Source: Micromussa lordhowensis
Taxonomy: Eukaryota > Cnidaria > Anthozoa > Scleractinia > Lobophylliidae
Reading direction: 5' to 3'
Length of the DNA stretch: 64,000 nt
NCBI GenBank assembly: GCA_964020085.1
Contig: OZ026599.1
Span: 37,794,937-37,858,936 of the forward strand
The notes beneath the pieces are model-generated. The model had not been told where the DNA came from. It did no database searches and saw only the letters and a program-made list of their open reading frames with translations. The stretch's first letter is position 1, and every line of letters starts with the position of its first letter. Positions 24,329 through 35,000 of this stretch are shown in pieces. The position numbers and the translations under genes are program-made.

Positions 24329-25678
24329 TCAAGAGTTCCCAAGTACTCTGAGTATTGCCTCCCTTTCTCTCAGAGCCTTCCAGGCTGCCTCTTTCTCTTT
24401 TTTCGTTGGAGATTTTCTTTTCTGTTTCAAAGCTATCATTTTCCTGAACCACTCCATTACTTCAGCGTCAGCAACCTGTGCTCTGTGTTTGAGTTCCTGT
24501 CTCCTCATTTCCTCTTGCGTTAATTTTGACAGCTCTAATTTGTGCTGTCTGTTCTTTGTCATGAGGACTCGAAGTTCATTCTGATGGCGTTTCAGTTCAT
24601 TTAAAACTTCATCATCAACTTCCTCATCAGCTTGATCATCAGCATCTAACAATCCTTGGAATATAAGCTCCTCTCTAACACGTGCCTCTAAAGTGCGAGT
24701 ATGAGGTACATGAGGTGCCTTTGTTGGGGTGCGCGGGGGGTTATTACCACTTCTTGTGGTTGCACTGTCGGAGCTGCCTGATCCAGAGCTCTGCTCAGGA
24801 ATGGGTGCTATTATGTTTTCTTCAATCAAAGCTGAAACTAATCTTTGAGTAAGACTACCAAATGGGCACAGATCTTCTTCTCCCAGTCCAGTAGAATCTG
24901 CTTTTCTAAACAAAGATTTTTCTTCACTTGCTTTATTGTTATTGTCACTAGTTGTATTAGCTAAAGCACCACGTAACTTTTTTTCCTGCATTCTGGAACC
25001 TTCCTCTTGCTCTTCAAGCAGATCTTCTTGTGCCCATTTTTCTCCATAATGTCTTCCTAAAGGTGGTATTTTATAATAGTCTTGTTCATCATCCGGAAGT
25101 TTCAAGGATTCTTCAAGGAATTTCTGATCTTCAACCGTTATGTCAGCGCAGTAGGGTTCAACAGCTGTCCAGAAGCGGTTAGGAGCATCACTTTTTGCCT
25201 TCACGCTGGCAGGAAATGTCTCTTCTTCTTGGCTCCCTTCAGAAGATGCTGATTGTTTACTTTTCGGTCTTCCTACGGGCTGACTAGCTGGACTTGTGCT
25301 TCTGGACTCCTCCAGTTTTTGTCGTTTTGCTCCCTTTTCTTCTGTTACAGGTCGACTACGTTTCAAGGACTGGAGGGAATTCAAAATTTCTAACTCGCGC
25401 TGTCGAACACTTTTCTTGTCTTTTTTCTCTGCCCAGTCGACCAACAGTTTTGTCTCGGAATCTATTTGCCGTATCCTCCGATTAGCGCCGGCTAGAAGAG
25501 TTTCCAGGTCGCTCTGTAACAGGTGAAGATCCTCAGGGGTTACCCCTTGCTCAGGCGAGCGTGTCAACAAAGAGCTATAAAATGGACACATTGTCTTGTG
25601 ATCCACCATTTTGAAATCAGAGTATTGGAGTGGGCAGGGATCTGTATCACCTTTTCCATCGTCTACCACGTTAGACAT
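24329..25678 (-). CDS. TADA3: Transcriptional adaptor 3 (ADA3), intronless
   Basis: This is one uninterrupted frame of 449 residues on the minus strand; human TADA3 is about 432. It starts MSNVVDDGKG before the conserved CPLQYSDFKMVDH. Conserved blocks, in order: a GVTPEDLHLLQSDLETLL helix near residues 45-62, GRPKSK, DAPNRFWTAVEPYCADIT near 165, PPLGRHYGEKWAQEDLLEEQ near 205, CPFGSLTQRL near 270, and a long charged C-terminal coiled coil ending with TPTKKEKEAAWKALREREA-type sequence. TADA3 bridges the GCN5/PCAF acetyltransferase to other subunits in SAGA- and ATAC-type nuclear co-activator complexes. The lack of introns may be ancestral or reflect an old retro-replacement; I see no poly(A) tract or direct repeats to prove the latter. 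It is divergent from the ZXD gene. Confidence 0.95.
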   Translation of the reverse strand: MSNVVDDGKGDTDPCPLQYSDFKMVDHKTMCPFYSSLLTRSPEQGVTPEDLHLLQSDLETLLAGANRRIRQIDSETKLLVDWAEKKDKKSVRQRELEILNSLQSLKRSRPVTEEKGAKRQKLEESRSTSPASQPVGRPKSKQSASSEGSQEEETFPASVKAKSDAPNRFWTAVEPYCADITVEDQKFLEESLKLPDDEQDYYKIPPLGRHYGEKWAQEDLLEEQEEGSRMQEKKLRGALANTTSDNNNKASEEKSLFRKADSTGLGEEDLCPFGSLTQRLVSALIEENIIAPIPEQSSGSGSSDSATTRSGNNPPRTPTKAPHVPHTRTLEARVREELIFQGLLDADDQADEEVDDEVLNELKRHQNELRVLMTKNRQHKLELSKLTQEEMRRQELKHRAQVADAEVMEWFRKMIALKQKRKSPTKKEKEAAWKALREREAILRVLGNS

Positions 25679-26051
25679 CGCTAGTTGTCGGAGAAAATCG
25701 ATGCGAAATTACCCCAGCTTTGAGCGAGAAAAGTATGCTGAGTAACCGCTCCTGTTCGTCCCAAGTAATCTATCGCGCGCCGGTCTCGCGCGCACCAACG
25801 TGGATGGGTAAACCCGCGCGTAACTAACTAACGTAAAAATATATTAGCGTTTTTAATTCTTCTCTGATTGTGGCTTGACCTTGAAAAAAAATGAAGTCAA
25901 GAAAGTTGGTACCCTGCATAGAGCTTGTGTAAGAATACCGAAAATCATCCTCGCTGATCCACCCCCATGGGACAATAAAGGGAACATTGCGCAATCTCTC
26001 GAACCAAATGCGCCATCTTGGTTTCTTGTTGGCAGCAGTGCGGGGAGCGCC
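25679..26051. promoter_or_regulatory. Shared TADA3 / ZXD upstream region (putative bidirectional promoter)
   Basis: This 373-bp interval between the TADA3 ATG (minus) and the most likely ZXD ATG (plus, 26052) is GC-rich around 25740-25820, with cgcgcgccg and cgcgcgcacc runs unlike the AT-rich surroundings. An in-frame upstream ATG exists at 25875. Two-way promoter activity is inferred from layout and composition. Confidence 0.5.
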
Positions 26052-29000
26052 ATGATGGCTTCGCAGGGGCCATCACTTTCCAAGGGGTTCCCTGAACAAG
26101 AAACAGGGGCAAGTGACCACGATTCGAACGGTAGGAAATAGTGTGCAATTTTTTTTGGTGTGAAAAAAGAATGTTAATACGTGTAGTTTTAGTTGTAGAG
26201 AGACTGCCAAGAATTTGTGAAGTTCTGTTCGATTACAATGTCGACTCATGTTTGTATCACTTTAGCTACATTGAAATTCGCGCGGGAAAAACGTTCTACT
26301 TGTTTAATATCCAAACAAATAGAACGTTATTTCAGGTTATTTTCAAGCTCAGAAGTTGTAGTCTTCTTTCCGGGTCTCCATTTTAGGTAGAAAGATTTCA
26401 GTTTTCAATATATACGCCATGTTGTAGGACAACTATAAAACATTTTTTTAGTATTCTCTCGTTATTTTATGTGCCTATTTGGAAATGACACTTAAAATTG
26501 ACTGTGAAAGGCGTAAGAAAGAGTTTGTATTGTAATCCTCAACTACATGCACCATCATTGATCGTAAGCTTACATGTACATCAGTTAAGCTCTCATTGAT
26601 GTCTGAACTAAACAGCTGAATTAAAGTTCTCACAAAAGGAAGACGTCACAGCTAGCGTCTGTCATTTTGATAGCAGGTCAAGCATGGCATGAAACAAAAA
26701 TGTTGCTTCTAGAGGGTGTGTGACATTTGTAGACTGCAGGATTTTTAATTATTATTGTATTCCAATTTCCATTATCAGTGGCTGACCTGCAAATGTCATA
26801 CACCGAATCCTAGAGCTGTTTTCACATGAGTGTAGAAAGCCATTTGCAATGTGTACTAAAGGCACCCGCAGTCAAATGTTGATCAATACCCTTGATTGAC
26901 GCTTCATCAACACATCATCAACACCTCACTTGACACCTGACTGAAAGTCAGTCAAGAGTCTACTACATGTAACTTTCGATCGATGCATATCAGTCAACTG
27001 TTGACCAACTTTTGATTGAGTATCAAGCAGGATGTAGATTGAGTGTCAATCAAGATGTCAATTGCTGGTTGACGAGGGTATCGATCGACGCTCGACCACG
27101 GATGTCTGTAGTACACATGATCCTAAGTTTCTTTGGTCTTGCATCGCTATGCTATGCAATTGGTACCATTTTGTCACATCTTGGGACTAGGGCTGGGAAA
27201 TGCTCAAAACATCTTTGGAAATCGTGTGAATCAGTGTCCTTTGTCTTTGGACATCTTCAGATCAATACACATGTCATACATTTGGTCATCTTTGTTAAGC
27301 TTGGTACTTGCCAGATGAATTGGTCCACAGGCATGCAGTGACATGAGATCAAAATATTTAGCCTACAGCCATGTGATATTTACACCAAAAGGTGCAAGAG
27401 TTGGTAGCATACCTGTGGTATGGGTCATGTTTATATATATGGGAAATTATGGAAAACTAAAAATGCTGCTGGGCATTTGGATTCCTATAGAAAAACCCAT
27501 TTCATGTCCAGGTTTTCACTTGTATGGGGATCCACAGGTACATACAAATAATTTCCATAATTTTTGTTTTCCTTCTCTAAAAAAGATGCCAAGTATGGAT
27601 TTCAAAAAAGCAAGGAAATGCTTGGGCTTGATGACAGCAAAAACAGCCCATCCCGTTCATCACGTGATGTCGTCAAAACAGCATCCTCTGCTGTACTTGA
27701 AAATGAGCTTACCATTCCAACAACTTGTGCAGGCTCAACAAACAATAAAGGCTTCCTGCCAAGTGTGTCTGCAGCGTGTTGTGAGTCAGACCAAGCTAGT
27801 TCAGATCAAGACTGCTTTATTGTCGATGGCAACATAGAAGAACATATTTCATCTCATTTCCAACATAACACTGCGATGAACCATGAAGAGGAAATGGAGA
27901 TGACATTTCCACGCTCTGTGTATGGGGAAATTGGAGATAAAGATATTGGTTCCTTTCACAATGAAGTTACACGTACATGTATGTGAAACCAAAACAATGG
28001 AGAATACTAATGTAATTTACTTATACACTGTGACAAGTGGGAAAATATTTATTTTGAGATCAAGACGTGTGGACTGAGCGCAGTATGGCCATCAATGCTG
28101 TTTTCGGTTTTGTTTTTTGGAGGGATGGGGGTGGGTTTTGGGCTGAGGACACACATATGGCATTTCTAGTGGAGTTTCTAGTGGGGATGTACACATTTCT
28201 TGTCTCTTGACCCTCATACGGAACCTTTTTTTCTTATAGTTGTCCTAGGAAATAGTATGCAGGTGGTATGGGTTATATGACAAAGAACTTATTCTGACTT
28301 TTACCTCAGTAAATACAAATTGGATGACTCTAAAAGTGAATTGGAATTGAAAGTACATCATGAAATAACAACATACATGTACACCTTCTTTCAATCATTT
28401 AGTCTTGTATAATTTGGGAGATTCCTTTGTAACAGTGTTTTTTCTTATGTAACAGGTGAAGTGAGTCATTTGGAGAGAGGACAGCTACATGAAAGAATCA
28501 AGCCAGATTTCAACCTGATCAATGTTGACGACAGAGTTGTTCCATTGGTGCTGGGTCCTTTAGGCTCACCTAACGATCCTGATCTGGTTCAGTGCTCATC
28601 AACAGCATGTGACCATCAAAGTGGCACACGGGAAACGCATGCGTCATTAAGTAAGCACAGGGTATACAGGGTTACAAGTCGCTGAGCGTGGCTGCCGACG
28701 AAATTTGTCGGCTGAGAAAGAGGTGATCGCCAGCTGGATTTTGGCGGGCGATCACTCGGTAAAGAACAACAAACGGTTTTTGGGTTATGTACATACAAGC
28801 TGAACCATATCTAAATCAACTCAATGAAAAGTTTGGAGTAAATTGCTGACTACTTTGAGTATTGGCACCACTGTAACGAGTAAAGTAATTGCAAAAAACA
28901 TCTTGGTTTAAGCACTTGTTTAGCGTGTTCTCTCTCCGTGTACTGCATCCACCATCTTATCCATGTTGAAGGGACTACCGCTGGCCACATACTGAGGACT

Positions 29001-32000
29001 CGTTAGGACTGCTGACGTGTGTTAGTATATTGTTTCGGACACTCGAACTCATCGTTACGGACAAATACCTTGCGAATTGAACTTATTATCATCTGTTTCA
29101 TGAAGCGAACTCCTCGATTGACTTAGTTTAATCACAACGATGAAACATCTACAGGACAGATCAATATACATACACTAAGTAACGCGAACTATAAAGCTAA
29201 ATGAAACACAATATAATAGACTTACGATAATAAGTTCAATTCGCAAGGTATTTGTCCGTAACGATGAGTTCGAGTGTCCGAAACAATATACTAACACACG
29301 TCAGCAGTCCTAACGAGTCCTCAGTATGTGGCCAGCGGTAGTCCCTTCACATGTGAAGCTTGGTAGCCCCACATTCAGGGCGTTGCAAAAGATTGGGGAT
29401 GAAAATTTTGTTCCAGGTCTCCCGCAAAAAATGGCAAGTGGTTTAATGGATATCTTAGGCGGGAGACTAATTTTTAGCTACAGCCCTGGGTATACATGTG
29501 AATTAGAAATGGTTAACAGGGCTGTTTGATTTCATATTTTTGATTCTCACTTTTGTTGTTTTGCAGTTGAGAATTCCAGTATGAACAAAGGATCTCATGA
29601 AACTTCTGCAAACAAAGCGCAAGATGTAAACCCTGATCCACAAGACTCTGAGGATCGCATAAGCAATGAGGGAAATATGAGGGAGATAACCATCCAGGTT
29701 TACCCAGGCCATAACCAGGCTATTTCCTTGGTAACAAATGGTATCCTCAGCACTGATGTCACTACCTTTTCTACACAAGTTCCTGCAATATTAACAGAAG
29801 GGGATGTGGAAGACAATGAAACACATTATCAAGTTGTTACAACCAGTTCTGTGCTCAATCAGGCAGATGGGAGTGCTGCACTGGATGTGTTAACTTCGTC
29901 ATCAGACTTTGGCAGGAATGTTATTTTGACTGAGCAGCAACAAGTTTTGCTAAGTGGTATGCTTGTTCCTGGTGTGACTGCTAACCAAGCAATTCACATA
30001 AACATGACACAGGATGGTGGTACTTGTATAGACATGGACGAGATTCCACAGGAAGACCAGGTTAATAAACTCTTATTTATACCCAATATTTCAAAAGGGA
30101 GGTCCAATAAGCCAGTTCTGAGTTGCTCTTCCCTTGGTTTTGAAACAAATCCTGGTGCACAACCTTTCATATTGAAATTAGTTTTTCTTGCATGTTCATT
30201 GTCTTGCAAATCAAACTTGTTCCTAATAGAAATGAAAGGTTGTGCATCAGAACTCGTTTTAAAAGAGAGATAAAAAGCATCTTGGAAATGGCTTATTCAG
30301 CTAGAGTTGGTATAAAAGAGGACTTGACCTGTTTAGTCATAGTCTCAAGTGACAGAAAATGTCTACTAAAGAAGTTCACAGTCGTGGAGCTTCTAAAAAC
30401 TTGTAATGGTGTTGGAGGATGATGAAGTGTCTAAGCTAATGATCTTTTTTGTGCTGTACTCACAGGAGGATGAAGAGTGTGCAGATGGAAAAGGGCATGC
30501 GTGTCCTCACTCTGATTGCAACAAAGTCTGTTCAAAAGCCTACAAACTGAAGCTACACATGCTGACACACACAGGAGAGAGACCATACAAGGTACATTGT
30601 GTGAGCTACTGATCCCATGGAGCAAACTCATTCTATAAGGTCCCTCTCTCTCTTATTTTTCCAGAAAATTTAGTTATCTATGCTGTACGTTATGAAAGTG
30701 TTTGTCATTGTGATTCATGACATGTGTTTTACTCAGATTTGAGGCATTGCGTTGACGACAATTGACCAAGGGTTTCATTAAGGGCCGGGTACCAGGCAAA
30801 TTGACCAGCTGGTTTTGCCGCCTGGTTTGACCATCTAGAGGAAAGTTTTTCTTATCAAGAATTTCAGTTCAAAAAGTTTTGCCCACCTGTGAAAACTATG
30901 TGTAGTTTCCCTCCTGTTGAGAACATGCAGACTCTAAAATTCAAAGCTCAACTGACAAATGCGTTTTTTGCTACCGTCAATCAAATGTTCAGTGGCTCCT
31001 CCCAGTTTCTGACTATGTTGTCTGAACTGTGCTCAATGATTTGATTACCACTCGCTCTGCAGTAGTCGGGAAGCTGGGAGTCTGAGCTTTTTTTTGTTTT
31101 ACATGTAAATCAAATTTGCTCAGAGGTGTTGTTACAATCAAGTCCAGTGTCCCACTGATGCTGTGTCATTATTTTTATTTAACACCACACAGTCAAGGTT
31201 TATTGTATATATGAATGAATGAATGAATTAATTAATGACTTTATTTAAGTGTCATACATGTGGGACACTATTTACATATTAAAAGATTAATATATCTTAG
31301 CTTCTTAAATTAAGCTTAAATTATTTACAGTTTAAGTAGCAAAAAAAACCTTAATATAAATAAGTGAAATATGGGAATGTAGTATGGTGTAAATACTTAA
31401 AAGATATCAAATATATCTAAAATGTAAAATTTATAGCGGCCTAGAAGCATATGTTACATTTGTTACAATAATTAATCTATTAAGAGTGTTAGGTCTTTGC
31501 TCTTAAAACTGTTTTTAAATTCTTAACAGAAGGTTTCTCTAGTCTCCTCCGTAGCCGTTATTAGGGTCATCACGCAACGCTTCTCCCCCACTAACGGCTG
31601 CTTAAACCCGAACCCCATTTGTTTCCGTGTATTAGCCAATCACAACATCCCTCACATATTCCTGAGGTGGTTGTGCCAAGACTAATTGTCCAATGACAAC
31701 TTGTGTTCTATCGGCTACTGATGGTGACGTCGCTCAAAGAAGCCTTTATTTTGGTGTCTTTCAAGTTCAAAATCCCCACTTTAAATTATCAACAGTAGTT
31801 GGCAATTGAAAAAATAGTTTTAAATAAGAAAGATGTTTTTGTGAACCTGCCTACCGGCTTTGCAAATCTCTTATTTATCAAGCGCTTCCACTTGTATTTG
31901 ATCACACCGCCAACCTTCCGGCGTCGATGTTAACTGGAAGGGGAGAACTTCCGTTCAGTTGTGCATTTGGAAAGACCAGATCAAAGGGACGACTTTGAAT

Positions 32001-35000
32001 CAGTGATAAGCAGGAACACATCGGCGTTATGTCAGCAGAAATTGGCGTTCCAATGCATCCGAATCTTCGTGGATGACAGAAGAAGTATATTAAGTGGTAT
32101 CGGAAAATCGCATTTGGATGCTTTCCCTTGAGGTGATGAAGTTGATGTATTTTTGACACCTCTGACGGCATTCTCATCTGGATGTAATTCTTGGCTTGCA
32201 CTGTCATGGAATATAAAACTAAATCGAAAACCATTTTCTCTTGCCTTGAAGACTTCTTCGATTTATTTTCTTTAGCTCCTTCAACTTATCCGATGCCCGA
32301 TTAAATTTTATCAAGCGCTGGTAGCATTTGTCTATACAGACGAACAGTTTGCTGTTTTATGAGTAGCGACTCACGTCCACCGATAGCGAGGATCGGATGA
32401 CTTCAGCAATGCCGACTTTCTGAAAATGAAGATTTTGTTATTCTTGTGGGAAGCCGACAAACAAATGAAGCACCTAGAGCTACTTTTAACTATTATTTTT
32501 TTTGACTTAGATCCCATAGAAAATCTCTGTGATGTCTGGCAACATCTCGCGAAGGAGGCGATGAATTACCCGGAAAACTGACGTCATTGACAAACTACTG
32601 ATATGTGACTGGTTTCAGAGCTAACAATAGGCAATGCGTGATTGGTGTATTCTGTAATTTTCACGTGAACTCAAAACAAAGGGAAACAAATGGGGTTCGG
32701 GTATAAGCAGCCGTCAGTGGGGGAGAAGCGTTGCGTTGCGTGACCCTAATAACGGCTGCGGGGGAGACTAGTTTCTCTATGAATGTTGTGCTGCGTAGCA
32801 CTAAGAACACAAATGGTGAAACAGAGAATTAACTCTGATGTGTAAATTTAAGTGCTAATTGAACCCATGAATAACCCACTGGGCGTTAGCCCTAGTAAAG
32901 GGAATCAGGGAACCAGTCGGCAGAGTAACGGTAGATCTAATCCGGAGGTCGTGGGTTCGATTCCCACCGAGGTCAAAATATTTTTTCTTTACCTTGTGTG
33001 GTTCCCTGATTCCCTTTACTAGGGCTAACGCCCAGTGGGTTATTCATGGGTTCAATTAGCACTTAAATTTACACATCAGAGTTAATTCTCTGTTTCACCA
33101 TTTTAGTTTCTCTATGGTCTAATTTGTTCTAAAGGTGGGGCCCAAAATATAATGTACTGTGCGAAAACGTGGAATATTAAAATCAGTGTTAGTCAGATTA
33201 TATTGTTTCTGGGCAGTATGTGAGTGAGTGATGAACAACATGAAAGACTCTACTTCTGTCATTTCAGTGTCCACATGAAGGATGTGAGTGGGCATTTACT
33301 ACAGCATACAAATTAAAGAGGCATGCCCGGGGTCATACTGGAGAAAAACCTTACCTAGTGAGTTACGCTACTTGCTCTACTGTTATCACTCCATAAAATT
33401 AGCCTATGAACTAAAGAAATCTGTATTTGCTAGTGCATGCACATGGTAAAAATCTTTGTGTGTGCGTACTGTTTTGCTTCTGGTTTTATTTATATCCAGT
33501 TCGTGTTGTAACACTTGACATTCCCCAGGGTGTCACAAGTGTTTTAGATTTTTATTGTGTGAATTTGTAGTTTTTTGTAGTCTATTTATCCAAACAACTC
33601 TTTAGTGCTTTGAGTTGTACGTTGGCAAAAATAACTGCTTCAAGTTGCACATTCCTGAACATTAGTGAATTTGATTGCACGTTTGTATAGTCAGTATTAA
33701 ACAAACTAACGACAGCCACATTGTGCGACTTTCATTTTGATAGTGCAGTCATGAAGGATGTGGCAAATGCTTTACCACTGCTTACAACTTAAAAACACAT
33801 GTCCGAGCACACTACAGGACAGATACCCACATGTGCAGATACAAGGGCTGTGACAAAACATTTCCCACTGCACACAAGTTGAATGTTCACGAGAGGAGAC
33901 ATCAGGCTGACCGCAAACCATACAAATGCGAGATAGAGGGATGTGGCAAAGTGTTTTCTGCTCCTGGAACTTTGACATCTCACATTCGGACTCACAGCGG
34001 TGAAAAACCCCATGCTTGTCCCATTGATGGATGTGAGAAGCGATTTACCAAAGCATCCAAGTTAAAGTTACATCTAAGATCTCACACAGGGGAGCGACCT
34101 TTTCATTGTGAAATTCAGGTATGTACAAAATAGTTCTCACCTTTAATTGCACAATTTTTGTAAACATGCCCATACATGTATGTTTTTAGTCCTTTGCCTA
34201 ACCATATTTTACAAATATTTCTCTATTATTTTACATGTGCATTTAACTAACTAATGTAAACAGCGTATCAATAGTGCACAATAAAGAAGTGAACTTGAGT
34301 TGAGTTGATGAGTGGCTTTCAGAAGTGCACCAAAGCATGGACAATTTGTACTTGACATTTAAACACTGAGATTCTATTTGGTAAGTTAGCTAGTACTAAC
34401 TTTCCATCTCTTTAAAACTTTTATCAAGACCAACTTGCAGGAATACCTCCCCAGTATTTTAATTTCCAAGTCTCAAGAGGGTGATCAGCTTTTGAGAAAG
34501 ATGTAACCACAGTTCATGGGCATCAGGCAAAGAAATGATCTTAGCTGAAATGTCTTGACAGGATATCAAAGCCAAATAAATATACCAGTGATATTATAAA
34601 GAAAAGAAAATCACATTTATTTATAATTTAGAGAGGAAGGTTTAGCTGGTTTTCATGCTGGTCCTGTATCCTGGTCAAATTCGAATTTGGAGATGTTGGT
34701 TTTTGTGGAGGGAAGAAAACTAGAGAACCCAGAGAAAAACCCTCAGTGCACCATCAATGAACTCAATGAACTCAAATCACATACAGTGTGTGGCTCCAGG
34801 CCAGAATCAAACCCAGGCCACATTGATGGGAGGCGAGCTCTCTCACCTCTGTGCCATCCCTGCTTTACAAATCCAATCCCATCAGAGAGTCAAAGATTTC
34901 ATCTTTGTCTGACATGTACATGTATACTGTAGTTGTGAGATGAATAACATCATTCTGTAATGTGTCTGATTTGACTACTGATTTTAAAATCCACCATATT

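Larger units (their letters stand above)
31205..33200 (-). mobile_element. LINE 3' end, interrupted by two later insertions
   Basis: Reading the minus strand and skipping two inserts (32811-33103 and about 31541-32770) recovers a reverse-transcriptase C-terminus. [14 protein letters not shown] block near 33160 is followed by [11 protein letters not shown], then [13 protein letters not shown] and a stop at about 31490. A 3' UTR ends in aaataaagtcatt and (attc)n at 31209-31250. This is the arrangement of CR1/L2-like LINEs. The protein motif before the stop is short, so the clade is tentative. Confidence 0.55.

Noticed and set aside
25294..25526. Plus-strand frames opposite TADA3
   Set aside because: They are shadows of the well-conserved TADA3 reading frame.
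31902..32234. 110-residue minus-strand frame inside the 1.2-kb TIR element
   Set aside because: It shows no transposase or other domain; it is probably chance within a non-autonomous element.
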